In this document: in pieces, positions 50,594 to 60,400 of the stretch
Position numbering within the stretch: position 1 is the stretch's first letter
How the letters are laid out: each line of letters begins with the position of its first letter
Assembly: GCA_000435715.1 (NCBI GenBank)
Contig: FR882601.1
Location: 60,841-124,840, forward strand
Length of the DNA: 64,000 bases
Source: Firmicutes bacterium CAG:145
Lineage (GTDB): Bacteria > Bacillota > Clostridia > Peptostreptococcales > Anaerovoracaceae
Direction of reading: 5' to 3'
Translations under genes and position numbers: made by a program
The notes under the pieces: generated by a model
Seen by the model: the letters and a program-made list of their open reading frames with translations, nothing else
What the model was told of the DNA's origin: nothing
The model's database searches: none

Positions 50594-51883
50594 CTATAGT
50601 GAAATAAGACCTTGCTTTAATAATTCATCCACGGATTTTATGACGCCGAATTTAGAATGTTCATAAGTAAGTCCGCCCTGAAAATATACATTAAACGGCT
50701 CCCTCATAGGTGCGTCAGCCGAGAGTTCTATGGATGAACCCTGAACAAAGGCGCCTGCTGCCATTATTACCCGGGATTCATATCCCGGCATATCCCAGGG
50801 AATAGGTGTTACGTGTGAATCTACGGGAGCAGCTGCCTGAATAGCCCTGCAAAAGGCTTCGAGAGCCTCCGGAGTTTCTAATTTTACGGCCTGAATGATA
50901 TCGCTCCTTGGCTCCTCTGCTTTTGGACATACATCGAAACCCAGTTTTTCATAAGTTTTACCGCACAATACAGCTCCTTTTACTGCGCCGTTGACTACGC
51001 GTGGAGCCTGAAAAAGGCCCTGGAACATAGTTCTGGTCTGACCGAAAGTGAGGCCGCATTCGCCTCCTATTCCGGGACAGGTCATCCTGTATTGGATCTT
51101 ATCTATCAGGTCTGCCCTTCCTGCTACGTACCCTCCGGTGAGGGCCAGTCCCCCTCCGGGATTTTTGATCAGAGAACCTGCCATTACATCTGCCCCCACG
51201 TCTGTAGGTTCATTTATATCTAAAAATTCGCCGTAACAATTATCGACCATCTTTACTATCTCAGGATTTATTTCATCTATGAAAGCGGCCCACTCTCGTA
51301 TCTGATCTATGGTTATGGCCTTTCTCCACCCGTAGCCGGTAGCCCTCTGGACGGTCACCATCTTAGTCTTATGAGAGATTGTCTTCTTCAGTGATTTTAG
51401 ATCTAAGGAACCGTCGGGAAGAAGCTCTACCTGTTTATAAGTGATACCGTAATCTTTCAGAGAACCGTTTCCGCTTCCGCGTATGCCGATGACTTCTTCG
51501 AGAGTGTCATAGGGGCCGCCGGTGCAGTATATCAGTTCGTCTCCTGGTCTTAAAATACCTAAAAGAGTTATGGCCAGAGCATGAGTGCCGTTTACTATCG
51601 TAGGCCTTACGAGAGCCTTATCCGCAGAAAAAATATCGGCGTACACTTTTTCTATGGCGTCTCTTCCAGGATCATCATAACCGTATCCGGTATTCCACCC
51701 GAAATGCATGTCGCTCAATCTTGCTCTCTGAAATGAATCGAGCACTTTATACTGATTATACGCCATTATATCATCGAGGTCTTTAAACTGAGGAGAGACT
51801 TCCGCCTCGGATTCTTCTATGAGACTGAGGACTCTTTCATCTATTTTAAATTTTTCGTGAAGTAAATTGCTGGTGTGGTTCAT
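50594..51883 (-). CDS. PLP-dependent protein, methionine gamma-lyase family (YnbB-like)
   Basis: 429 residues. It belongs to the Met_gamma_lyase/aluminium resistance-type group of fold-I PLP enzymes: SFQRARLSDMHFGWNTGYGYDD (quoted in part), NGTHALAITLLG, DNCYGEF and the PLP lysine region GSLIKNPGGGLALTGGYVAG. True activity is not established; the aluminium name comes from an old genetic report. The gene starts two bases before the end of the recombinase gene upstream, so they are coupled. Confidence 0.87.
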   Translation of the reverse strand: MNHTSNLLHEKFKIDERVLSLIEESEAEVSPQFKDLDDIMAYNQYKVLDSFQRARLSDMHFGWNTGYGYDDPGRDAIEKVYADIFSADKALVRPTIVNGTHALAITLLGILRPGDELIYCTGGPYDTLEEVIGIRGSGNGSLKDYGITYKQVELLPDGSLDLKSLKKTISHKTKMVTVQRATGYGWRKAITIDQIREWAAFIDEINPEIVKMVDNCYGEFLDINEPTDVGADVMAGSLIKNPGGGLALTGGYVAGRADLIDKIQYRMTCPGIGGECGLTFGQTRTMFQGLFQAPRVVNGAVKGAVLCGKTYEKLGFDVCPKAEEPRSDIIQAVKLETPEALEAFCRAIQAAAPVDSHVTPIPWDMPGYESRVIMAAGAFVQGSSIELSADAPMREPFNVYFQGGLTYEHSKFGVIKSVDELLKQGLISL

Positions 51884-51884
51884 A

Positions 51885-53012
51885 CTACTTTTCTTTCCTT
51901 TCTTCTTCCCATTCCATATTCTTTACAAGATCTCTCTTTATACCCGCCTTTTGACGCGCATAAAGCTGAGTGGTGGTTACTTGTTCATGGTCTAAAAGCG
52001 CTGCTACATCAAATATGGAATTTCCCCTTCCTATGAGGCTTGTAGCAGCCGTAGCTCTGAGCTTATGAGGACTGTATCCAGAATCTCTTGAAGTACTGAG
52101 AGCTATAGAAGTGTATTTTTTTACCAGTTCTCTTATCTGGCGCTCTGTCATCCTCTTCCCCTGAAGAGAAAGAAACAGGGCGTCTTTATGTTCTTCAGAT
52201 ATCTTATCTTCGCCGGGACGTTCGTTTTCTGTGTAATCCAGTATCACAGCTGTAGACGACTTGTTGAGGGGCATGAGAGACTCTTTTCCCCTCTTTCTAT
52301 AAATCTTGAACTCCCCCCTCTTGAAATTAAAAGAAGAGATGTTCAGCTGCTGAAGCTCTGACAATCTCAGGCCATATGTAAGAAATAGGATCAATATGGC
52401 CTTGTCTCTGAGTTTAGTCTTTTCCCAGTATATACGTTCATGATCTGTCAGCCCTGTTCCTGAGGACACGGCATCCAGCATTATCATCACCTCGTCGTCC
52501 TGAAGGGCTTTTATCTCTTTTTCGCCGGGCCTTGGGACTCTTATAGGGTCGAATCCGTCAGTGATATTTTTTTCCACAAGGCCGTCCCTGTAAAGATATT
52601 TGAATAAAACTGAGACGGAGGATTTTTTACGCGCGAGAGTCTTATTGGCGTTTTCATACATGTACACTGCTTTATCTGTTTCTACTTTGTATTTTCGGCA
52701 GTAATCTATGAATATATTGACGTCGGCGGCCTGAATCTCATTGAGATCTTCAGGCTTTAGATCGGAAAGCTTGTCTGCCTTTGTAAGGTCGGTTTCTGAT
52801 ATCAGATATTCCAAGAAGAATTTGACATCATGAAGATATGCAAGCCTCGTCATGGGCAGAACGTTGCCCTTAAGATAAGCGAAGTATCCTCTCAAAAAGC
52901 TGGGAAGTTCTTTTTCTATGGCCTCGCACTGCATATAGATGTTATTTTCGCGTTCTATAATGTTGTCGGGTCTGTCGCTCTTGTTGTGTATGCGTATCTT
53001 TTTTTCAGCCAT
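51885..53012 (-). CDS. Tyrosine recombinase (XerC/D-like)
   Basis: 375 residues from the ATG at 53012 after GGAG. An N-terminal SAM-like core-binding domain (FLRGYFAYLKGNVLPMTRLAY quoted in part) precedes the catalytic domain with Arg in YGLRLSELQQL, HKLRATAAT, the second histidine in LLDHEQVTTTQLYAR and the nucleophile tyrosine in the same segment. The catalytic set is complete. The gene overlaps miaA by 58 bases and sits in a housekeeping operon without phage or transposon genes, so a chromosomal Xer-type resolvase is more likely than a mobile-element integrase. It is longer than classic XerC/D (about 300). Confidence 0.88.
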   Translation of the reverse strand: MAEKKIRIHNKSDRPDNIIERENNIYMQCEAIEKELPSFLRGYFAYLKGNVLPMTRLAYLHDVKFFLEYLISETDLTKADKLSDLKPEDLNEIQAADVNIFIDYCRKYKVETDKAVYMYENANKTLARKKSSVSVLFKYLYRDGLVEKNITDGFDPIRVPRPGEKEIKALQDDEVMIMLDAVSSGTGLTDHERIYWEKTKLRDKAILILFLTYGLRLSELQQLNISSFNFKRGEFKIYRKRGKESLMPLNKSSTAVILDYTENERPGEDKISEEHKDALFLSLQGKRMTERQIRELVKKYTSIALSTSRDSGYSPHKLRATAATSLIGRGNSIFDVAALLDHEQVTTTQLYARQKAGIKRDLVKNMEWEEERKEK

Positions 53013-53917
53013 TCTAACAATTCTCCTAAAGCTTGTTCCTCGCCCGGGTAATCGCTTATATTGAGCCATGTAGCGTCTTCATATCTTTTGAACCAGGTTA
53101 TCTGACGCTTGGCAAGGCGGCGTGTATTTTTCTTTATGAGTTCTATAGCCTCTTCCCTGCTGTATCGTCCGTGCAGAAATCCCATGACTTCCTTGTAACC
53201 TATCCCCTTCATGGATATATCGCTTTCGGTAAGTCCTCGGTCAAGAAGAGATTCTACTTCGTCAAAGAGGCCTTGTTCCACAAGCAAGTCAACTCTTTTA
53301 TTTATTCTATCATAAAGTTCAGGTCTGCTTCTTGTCAAAATAATAAAATTTATGTCATAATCCTTACATTTTTGAGTACATTTTTTGAAATCCTCGAGAT
53401 TATTTCCCGACATAGCGATTTCAAGCGCTCTTATTACTCTCTTTGTATTATGCGGGTGTATTCTGTCTGCCGCTGCGCGATCCAGGACGGACAGTCTTTG
53501 GTAGAGCGCGTCCGGGCCCGCTTTTGCCGCTTCTTCTTCGAGTTTTTTATGCAGAGAAGGGTCTGTCTCAGGGCCTCCGAAATCCATATCGTAAATGAGA
53601 GAATTTAAATAAAGCCCTGTTCCCCCTGCCACTACAGGCACTTTACCTCTTCGGAATATATCCGCTATGGCCCTTTTTGCCAGTTCCTGATACATGGCAG
53701 CCGAAAAAGGAAGCGACGGGTCTACCATGTCTATCAGATGATGCTTGGCCGCAAGCTGCTCCTGCTCAGTAGGTTTTGCACTCCCTATATCCATATACTT
53801 GTAGATTTGCATTGAGTCGCAGGAGACTATTTCTCCGTCCAGAGCTTTTGCTGCTTCTATGGCAAATTTAGTTTTTCCGACGGCCGTAGGACCTGCGATG
53901 ATGGTAATGGCCTTCAT
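52955..53917 (-). CDS. miaA: tRNA dimethylallyltransferase
   Basis: 320 residues. It prenylates A37 of UNN-reading tRNAs. Visible: P-loop AGPTAVGKTKFA, the DSMQIYKYMDIGSAKPT segment, VVAGGTGLYLNSL and KRQITWFKRYEDATWL near the C-terminus. Its ATG shares one base with the mutL stop. The last 58 bases overlap the recombinase start, giving a C-terminal extension (GELLEWLKKRYAYTTRATD). Confidence 0.95.
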   Translation of the reverse strand: MKAITIIAGPTAVGKTKFAIEAAKALDGEIVSCDSMQIYKYMDIGSAKPTEQEQLAAKHHLIDMVDPSLPFSAAMYQELAKRAIADIFRRGKVPVVAGGTGLYLNSLIYDMDFGGPETDPSLHKKLEEEAAKAGPDALYQRLSVLDRAAADRIHPHNTKRVIRALEIAMSGNNLEDFKKCTQKCKDYDINFIILTRSRPELYDRINKRVDLLVEQGLFDEVESLLDRGLTESDISMKGIGYKEVMGFLHGRYSREEAIELIKKNTRRLAKRQITWFKRYEDATWLNISDYPGEEQALGELLEWLKKRYAYTTRATDPTTL

Positions 53918-55722
53918 CAGACTCTCTTGAACATCCTTTCGATCTCATATTTTGAAAACTTCACAAAGGTCGGTCTGCCGTGAGGACAGCTGAAGGGATT
54001 GACGCAGGCCTTAAGGTCTCTGATGAGAGCCTCCGCCTCATCAGAAGAGAGAACGTCCCCGCCTTTCACTGCCGATTTGCAAGATTTCATTATAAGTTTA
54101 TCAATGACTACAGTATTTCTCGCCTCAGAAATATTTTCTAATCCTGAAAGAAAATCTTTAAGAAAAACTTCTGCTTCCAAAAGATCCATGAACGTAGGGA
54201 TCTCTGACACCCTGTAACTATTCTGCCCGAAATTATCTATAGTATATCCCATGGCAGTCACTATAGGGAGCCACTGCTCTTCTTTATCTGTCACTGCAAT
54301 ATCTGTATCTATGATTATAGGCATCAATATAGGCTGCCGAAGCTTTTCACTGCGTTCGTACTCGCCTACAAGTTTCTCATAGAACACTCTCTCGTGAGCT
54401 GCATGCTGATCTAAGAGATAAAAATTGTCCTCATCTGAGGCCATTATATAAGTGTCGAAGATGATCCCCTTTAATATCAGATCATCAAAATCAAAGGGTT
54501 TTATAAGAGGCTTTTCTATCTTGAGAGAGATATCTTTAGGTTCGGCTGGAAGCTCCACATCTTCCATCGCCGAAGGCATGTTCTCATATTCTTCTCTTTC
54601 TGATTCGTATCCTTTTTCTTCAGAAAAAGAAGTTGACATAATATTTTTAAAGTTGAATTGTTCTTCTCTCACTTCAGCCGGCTTCTCTTTCATAAGATCT
54701 TCGGGTATCTTGAATATATTGGCAGCCCTCACAACGGCGGAATCGTTTCCTAGAGCCTCTTTTATTCCCCGGGAAATAAAGTCCTCGACTTCTTTCTCGT
54801 CGTCGAAACGCACTTCTCTCTTGTTGGGATGTATGTTCACGTCAAGATCTCCAAAGGCTATGTCCATGAATAGAAGCGCCACAGGATATCTGCCTTCGAA
54901 GAGCCTTTGCCTGTATCCGTCTGACACTCCCCTGTCCATGACTTTGCTCACAACTGAGCGTCCGTTGACAAAGAATATCTGTCCCGTCCTCGAGGTTCTA
55001 CTCATGGCCGGCGTAGATATGTATCCCGTAAGGCGCATATTCCCTTTCGAATATCCAACCGGCGTGAGGTTTCTCACATCTATGGAAGGAAAAACTCTCG
55101 ATATGATGTTCAGCCTGTCTCCGTCGCCTGATGTAGAAAACACCACGTTGCCGTTGTTTATAAACCTGAAAGCTATATCATCATATGCAAGAGACATCCT
55201 GGAGATAAAGTCTGTTATGAGACTGCTTTCTGCAGAATCGTTTTTCATAAATTTCAGCCTTGCCGGAGTATTATAGAACAGATCGGTGATTATCAGAGTG
55301 GTTCCGTCGGGACAGCCGTAAGGACGGCGGGATATTACTTCTCCGCCATGAATGACCAGTCTCGTGCCGACTTTATTCTCAGCTTGTTTAGTGAGAAGCT
55401 CCGTTCTGGTGACGGCACATACCGAGGCTAAAGCCTCTCCTCTGAATCCCAGAGTTTTTATGGCGTCAAGATCTTGGGCCGTGTTTATCTTGCTGGTAGC
55501 ATGACGAAGAAAAGCCCTCTCCGCCTCTTCGGCCGCTATACCGCATCCGTTATCTGTGACTCTTATATATTCTTTGCCGCCTTTTTTGATTTCTATAACT
55601 ATAGAATCGGCTCCCGCGTCTATGGAGTTTTCCACCAGTTCTTTAATTATGGACACAGGGCGCTCTATGACTTCGCCTGCTGCTATTTTATCTGCTACTT
55701 GTTTGTCTAAAATTCTAATCAT
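53917..55722 (-). CDS. mutL: DNA mismatch repair protein MutL
   Basis: 601 residues. The N-terminal GHKL ATPase shows AGEVIERPVSIIKELVENSIDAG (quoted in part), DNGCGI, TLGFRGEAL and GTTLII. The C-terminal domain contains LLDQHAAHERVFYE, the metal-binding endonuclease motif of MutL from organisms lacking MutH, so this protein should nick the daughter strand itself. The last residues carry a CPHGRPT zinc-site motif. It overlaps mutS by 8 bases and miaA by 1. Confidence 0.96.
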   Translation of the reverse strand: MIRILDKQVADKIAAGEVIERPVSIIKELVENSIDAGADSIVIEIKKGGKEYIRVTDNGCGIAAEEAERAFLRHATSKINTAQDLDAIKTLGFRGEALASVCAVTRTELLTKQAENKVGTRLVIHGGEVISRRPYGCPDGTTLIITDLFYNTPARLKFMKNDSAESSLITDFISRMSLAYDDIAFRFINNGNVVFSTSGDGDRLNIISRVFPSIDVRNLTPVGYSKGNMRLTGYISTPAMSRTSRTGQIFFVNGRSVVSKVMDRGVSDGYRQRLFEGRYPVALLFMDIAFGDLDVNIHPNKREVRFDDEKEVEDFISRGIKEALGNDSAVVRAANIFKIPEDLMKEKPAEVREEQFNFKNIMSTSFSEEKGYESEREEYENMPSAMEDVELPAEPKDISLKIEKPLIKPFDFDDLILKGIIFDTYIMASDEDNFYLLDQHAAHERVFYEKLVGEYERSEKLRQPILMPIIIDTDIAVTDKEEQWLPIVTAMGYTIDNFGQNSYRVSEIPTFMDLLEAEVFLKDFLSGLENISEARNTVVIDKLIMKSCKSAVKGGDVLSSDEAEALIRDLKACVNPFSCPHGRPTFVKFSKYEIERMFKRV

Positions 55723-58324
55723 CTATAGATCCCTTTAATTCCTCGAGAATCCTTATGGCTTCTGACGGAGTCAATTCCATCAGGTTCAGGTCTCTCAGCT
55801 TTTTGGAAACTGCATCTTCAGCCGTATCTTTTGAAAAGATAGAAAGCTGCACTTCGCTCTCTTCTTTCAAAGTTTCATGGTCAGCGCTTTTATGAGCGCC
55901 GCTTTCCAGTTCGGCGAGCTTTTCTCTGGCTCTGGCAAGCAGCGTCCTTGGTATCCCCGCCAATTTGGCGACATGTATTCCGTAACTTCTGCTGGCGGAA
56001 CCTTCTACTATTTTATGGAGAAAGATTATGTTGCCGTCCTCTTCACAGACGTCTACATTGAGATTTTTTATCCCTCGTATTCTGTCTTCAAGTACTGTAA
56101 GCTCATGATAATGAGTAGCGAACAGAGTTCTTATATGAGTATTTTCGTTGCACAGATATTCGCATACTGCCCAGGCGATGGAAAGTCCGTCATAAGTACT
56201 GGTACCCCTTCCGATCTCATCTAAGATTATCAGGCTGCGCGGACCTGCCGAATTGAGTATATAAGATAATTCGCTCATTTCCACATAAAAGGTAGATTGC
56301 CCCTGGGCCAGATTATCTGAGGCGCCTATTCTGGTGAATATCCTGTCTACTACGCCTATCTTGGCTTTTTCACAAGGGATGAAACAGCCCGCCTGAGCCA
56401 TAAGCACCAGAAGCGCAGTCTGCCTCATATAGGTGGATTTACCTGCCATGTTAGGTCCTGTTATCAGCAGCAGGCTGTAATCTTTATCATTGAGATAAGT
56501 ATCGTTTGAAATGAACAGACCGTCTCCGATGGACTGCTCTATCACAGGATGGCGTCCTTTCAATATCTCAATTTCCATGGAATCATCAATCACAGGCTTT
56601 ATGTAGCCCTCTCTCTCGCTTACGTGAGCGAAAGCGCAGAGAACATCCAGTTTTGCTATTGCTTCTGAAGTGGACTGCAGCTTTCTTATGAATCCTCCTA
56701 TATATTCTCTTATAGAAGAAAATATATCATACTCCATCTGATTTATCTTGGCCTCTGCATTGAGAACCAGATTTTCCATATCTTTGAGTTCAGGTGTTAT
56801 AAACCTCTCTGCGTTGGCGAGAGTCTGTTTCCTTATATAATTCTCAGGTATCTGGTCGTAGAAGGATTTTGTGATTTCAAGATAATAACCGAATACTCTG
56901 TTGTAACCCACCTTAAGATTGCGTATGCCGGTACGCTCTCTTTCGGCGCTTTCCAAGCCTGAGATCCATGACTTGCCGTCTTTTATGGAATCCTTCAGCG
57001 CGTCCAGCTCTTCAGAATAGCCCCATTTGATGAGGCCTCCTTCTTTTATGTTGAAAGGAGGATCTTCGCATATGGCTTTTTCTATTATATTGCAAACCTC
57101 GTTCAGAGGATCGATTTCCTGATTTATTTCCTTAAGTATATCTGAATCGGTATAAGATAAAAGCTCTTTGATTTCCGGCAATACAGACAGAGAATTTTTC
57201 AGAGCAATCATATCTTTGCCGTTGGCGCTGCCGCAGGCGATACGCCCTGCTAAACGTTCAAAATCGTATATTCCCTTCAGAGCCTCCTTAAGGTTGTTTC
57301 TTATGAGAAGCTGTCCGTACAGTTCTTCTACTCCGTCCAGTCTTCTGTTTATTTCTGATGAATCGTTGAGAGGTTCTCTAAGCCATCTCTTCATCTTTCG
57401 GCTTCCCATTGCGGTATGGGTCTTGTCCAGGACTCCCAAGAGGGAACCTGAAATCCTTTTATCATATAGCGTTTCCGTAAGTTCAAGGTTACGCAAGGTG
57501 GCCTTATCGAGAGCCATGTGTCTGCCGGTTTCATAAGTCTGCACCTTAGTTATCTGATTGAGGCTGTGCTTTTGAGTCTCCAGCAGATAGCTGAGAAGGG
57601 CTCCCAGAGAAAGGACTGACAGTCCGTCTTCTTCGAGACCTATAGCTGCTACTGAAATGCAGTCAAACTGCGCCTTTATAGCCTCAAGGCTGCTCTTGCG
57701 AGAAAAAAACTCGTTGCTTACGGTATTTATATAGGCTTCTGTAATTTGATGTATCTCATCTACAGGATAATTTGCAGCAAAATCCTGACTTGTTATTATC
57801 TCTTTTGCATTGATTTTTACGAGTTCGTTCAACAGAGTCTCATAAGGATCGGAGTCTGTGTATTCTGTGACTTTGAGTTCTCCTGTGGAGATATCGCAGT
57901 ATGATATGGCCATTCCGCCGGTTTGCATATCAGTATATACGCAGGCCAGATAATTGTTTTCTTTTTCTGCCAGCATAGACTGAGCCGTCACCGTTCCGGG
58001 AGTAACTACCTGGATAACTTCTCTCTTCACTATGCCTTTAGCCGAAGCAGGATCCTCAATCTGCTCGCATATGGCTACTTTATACCCCTTATCTACCAGT
58101 TTGGCTATGTAGCTTTCCGCGGAATGGAAAGGGACTCCGCACATGGGAGCCCTTTCCTCTTGACCGCAGTTTTTGCCGGTCAGCGTTAATTCTAATTCTT
58201 TCGACCCAAGCTTGGCGTCGTCGAAGAACATCTCGTAAAAATCACCCAGCCTAAAGAACAGTATACAATCTTCGTAGTCCTTCTTGATGCTGATATATTG
58301 CTCCATCATAGGTGATAATTTCAT
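55715..58324 (-). CDS. mutS: DNA mismatch repair protein MutS
   Basis: 869 residues. The N-terminal mismatch-recognition domain begins MMEQYISIKKDYEDCILFFRLGDFYEMF (quoted in part) with the Phe-x-Glu region, and the ATPase shows TGPNMAGKSTYMRQ, SELSYIL, LIILDEIGRGTSTYDG and ATHYHELT. Full length. It starts the mutS-mutL-miaA block; AGGAAG precedes the ATG. Confidence 0.97.
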   Translation of the reverse strand: MKLSPMMEQYISIKKDYEDCILFFRLGDFYEMFFDDAKLGSKELELTLTGKNCGQEERAPMCGVPFHSAESYIAKLVDKGYKVAICEQIEDPASAKGIVKREVIQVVTPGTVTAQSMLAEKENNYLACVYTDMQTGGMAISYCDISTGELKVTEYTDSDPYETLLNELVKINAKEIITSQDFAANYPVDEIHQITEAYINTVSNEFFSRKSSLEAIKAQFDCISVAAIGLEEDGLSVLSLGALLSYLLETQKHSLNQITKVQTYETGRHMALDKATLRNLELTETLYDKRISGSLLGVLDKTHTAMGSRKMKRWLREPLNDSSEINRRLDGVEELYGQLLIRNNLKEALKGIYDFERLAGRIACGSANGKDMIALKNSLSVLPEIKELLSYTDSDILKEINQEIDPLNEVCNIIEKAICEDPPFNIKEGGLIKWGYSEELDALKDSIKDGKSWISGLESAERERTGIRNLKVGYNRVFGYYLEITKSFYDQIPENYIRKQTLANAERFITPELKDMENLVLNAEAKINQMEYDIFSSIREYIGGFIRKLQSTSEAIAKLDVLCAFAHVSEREGYIKPVIDDSMEIEILKGRHPVIEQSIGDGLFISNDTYLNDKDYSLLLITGPNMAGKSTYMRQTALLVLMAQAGCFIPCEKAKIGVVDRIFTRIGASDNLAQGQSTFYVEMSELSYILNSAGPRSLIILDEIGRGTSTYDGLSIAWAVCEYLCNENTHIRTLFATHYHELTVLEDRIRGIKNLNVDVCEEDGNIIFLHKIVEGSASRSYGIHVAKLAGIPRTLLARAREKLAELESGAHKSADHETLKEESEVQLSIFSKDTAEDAVSKKLRDLNLMELTPSEAIRILEELKGSIDD

Positions 58325-58361
58325 ATGTTTCTTCCTTTTATCTCTGATACGTAAATGTTTA

Positions 58362-59552
58362 CTATCTGTTGTTGTATGCTTTGATACCTTCTTTGATGAT
58401 ATTGATTCCGGCCTTCATGTCTTCTGCGTTGAGTACATACGCTATACGCATGTCAGACTGTCCTACGCCCTTAGTGCTGAAGAATCCGCCTGCAGGCGCG
58501 AACATACATGTTTCGCCGTTAACGTCGAATTCTGTGAGAAGGAACATGAGGAACTTTTCTGCATCGTCCACAGGAAGCTGAGCAGTTATGTAGAAAGCTC
58601 CCTCAGGTATTCCGTATTTGATGCCTTCTATCTCGTTGAGAGCCTCGACAGAGACGTCTCTTCTATGCTCGTATTCTTTCTTGATATCATCAAAATAAGA
58701 AGGATCCAGATTATACAGAGCAGCAGCGCCTACCTGATCTATAGTAGGACAGCACAGTCTTGCCTGAGCAAGTTTCATTATGTTCATCATCAGTTCTTCG
58801 TTCTTGCAGGCGATGGATCCGATTCTGGCGCCACAGGCAGAGAATCTCTTGGAAACAGAGTCAACGATGATAACGTTCTGCTCAGCTTCTTTGAAAGAGC
58901 CGAAAGAGGACATCTCTTTGCCGTCATATACGAATTCTCTGTAAACTTCGTCGGCGATGATGAAAAGATCATTCTCGAGAGCTATATCAACGATGAGCTT
59001 CATTTCTTCTCTGGTGAGCACTTTGCCGGTAGGATTTCCCGGATTTATTATTGCGATTATCTTAGTCTTAGGAGAAAGAACCTTCTCGATCTTTTCTCTT
59101 ACAGCATACTGGTAACCGTCGTCTGCTGTAGTAGGTATGGCTACGACTTTGCCGCCTGCCTGACCTACGAAAGTCTTATAGTTAGTGTAGAACGGCTCTG
59201 CCATGATAACTTCATCTCCGTCATCAAGAATAGCAGTCATGAGCATATTGATAGCCTCTGATCCTCCGTTGGTAACCATCAGATCCTTCTTTTCGAAATC
59301 AAGGCCGATCCTCTTGTAGTAACCTACTAAGGCGTCCAGAAGAGAGGAAACTCCCTGTGAATTAGCATAAGCCAAAACTTCTTCATCATAATTCTTAACT
59401 GCGTCGAAGAATGCCTGCGGAGTCTTGATATCAGGCTGTCCGATATTAAGTCCGTAAACCTTTTTTCCTGCTGCTCTTGCGGCATCTGCATATGGAACAA
59501 ATTTTCTTATAGGTGAAAGTTCCATGTTCAGCACTTTTTTTGATAGTTTCAT
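58362..59552 (-). CDS. Class I/II pyridoxal-phosphate aminotransferase
   Basis: 396 residues with an aspartate aminotransferase-type fold I: GLNIGQPDI, TNGGSEAINMLM, NPGNPTGKVLT, IADEVYREFVYDG and the PLP lysine in DSVSKRFSACGARIG, with the distal arginine in QSDMRIAYVL. The substrate could be aspartate, alanine or an aromatic amino acid. GGAG precedes the ATG. It is inserted between the isoprenoid/tlyA block and mutS. Confidence 0.9.
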   Translation of the reverse strand: MKLSKKVLNMELSPIRKFVPYADAARAAGKKVYGLNIGQPDIKTPQAFFDAVKNYDEEVLAYANSQGVSSLLDALVGYYKRIGLDFEKKDLMVTNGGSEAINMLMTAILDDGDEVIMAEPFYTNYKTFVGQAGGKVVAIPTTADDGYQYAVREKIEKVLSPKTKIIAIINPGNPTGKVLTREEMKLIVDIALENDLFIIADEVYREFVYDGKEMSSFGSFKEAEQNVIIVDSVSKRFSACGARIGSIACKNEELMMNIMKLAQARLCCPTIDQVGAAALYNLDPSYFDDIKKEYEHRRDVSVEALNEIEGIKYGIPEGAFYITAQLPVDDAEKFLMFLLTEFDVNGETCMFAPAGGFFSTKGVGQSDMRIAYVLNAEDMKAGINIIKEGIKAYNNR

Positions 59553-59584
59553 TTTCGTCTCCTTTGATTTACTAATACTTACTT

Positions 59585-60400
59585 TTATTCTAACTCCTCG
59601 TGGGAGGTGTTGACAACTTTTCGTATACCGAGGATTTCATCGTCGAATATTTCGTCTTGTTTAAGTTTTCCGTCTATATAGAGCAGAAACTCGATATTGC
59701 CCTTGGCCCCTGTCACAGGACTGTAGGTCAGCCCGGCAGGCCGAAGGCCGTTCTTAATTGTATATTTTATCACATTTTCTATGACTTGTACATGGACTTT
59801 TCTGTCTCTGACTATGCCTTTCTTGCCCACCTGCTCTCTTCCGGCTTCGAACTGCGGTTTTATGAGACAGACCATCTTGCCCGAATCCTTTAACATATCA
59901 GCAGCTACCGGAAAGATCAGCGCTAAGGAGATAAAGGACACGTCAACGCTGATGAAGTCCAGAGGCTCAATAAGACCCCTGTCTATGTATCTTATGTTGC
60001 ACTTCTCCATGTTGACTACCCGCGGATCGTTCCTGAGCTTGTAGTCCAGCTGGCCGTATCCGACGTCCACTGCGTAGACCTTAGAAGCGCCGTTTTGAAG
60101 CATACAGTCGGTGAAGCCGCCGGTAGAAGCTCCTATGTCCATGCAGACTGCCTCGTCAAGGCAGAAATCCCATGTTTCCAAGGATTTGGCCAACTTAAGG
60201 CCTCCACGGCTGACATACGGGCATAAGTTTTCCTTTACCGTTATTTCTGCTTCTGTATCGACCATAGTTCCGGCCTTATCACTTATCTGTCCGTCCACAT
60301 ATATGATACCGGCCATTATGGACGCTTTAGCCCTTTCTCTGGAAGGAAACAGGCCTCTTTCCACTAAAAGTATATCCAATCTATTTTTCAAGGCAGTCAC
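59585..60400 (-). CDS. tlyA: TlyA family RNA methyltransferase
   Basis: 271 residues from a GTG. An N-terminal S4 RNA-binding domain (LDILLVERGLFPSRERAKASIMAG, quoted in part) and an FtsJ-like methyltransferase domain (CMDIGASTGGFTDCML, KPQFEAGREQVGKKGIVRD). TlyA methylates ribose in 16S and 23S rRNA; the old hemolysin name is misleading. It overlaps dxs by 20 bases. Confidence 0.92.
   Translation of the reverse strand: MTALKNRLDILLVERGLFPSRERAKASIMAGIIYVDGQISDKAGTMVDTEAEITVKENLCPYVSRGGLKLAKSLETWDFCLDEAVCMDIGASTGGFTDCMLQNGASKVYAVDVGYGQLDYKLRNDPRVVNMEKCNIRYIDRGLIEPLDFISVDVSFISLALIFPVAADMLKDSGKMVCLIKPQFEAGREQVGKKGIVRDRKVHVQVIENVIKYTIKNGLRPAGLTYSPVTGAKGNIEFLLYIDGKLKQDEIFDDEILGIRKVVNTSHEELE

Noticed and set aside
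51885..53012. Integrase marking a prophage or genomic island
   Set aside because: Neighbours are all housekeeping genes, the reading frame overlaps miaA and no attachment repeats or cargo were seen.
54452..55276. Plus-strand reading frame of about 274 codons opposite mutL
   Set aside because: Serine-rich translation typical of an antisense shadow; MutL motifs on the other strand are unambiguous.
58284..59261. Long plus-strand reading frame opposite the aminotransferase gene
   Set aside because: It mirrors the codons of a clearly conserved minus-strand enzyme, has no ribosome site and no family features.
59585..60400. Hemolysin function for the TlyA-family protein
   Set aside because: S4 and FtsJ-like methyltransferase domains point to rRNA methylation; the hemolysin label is historical.
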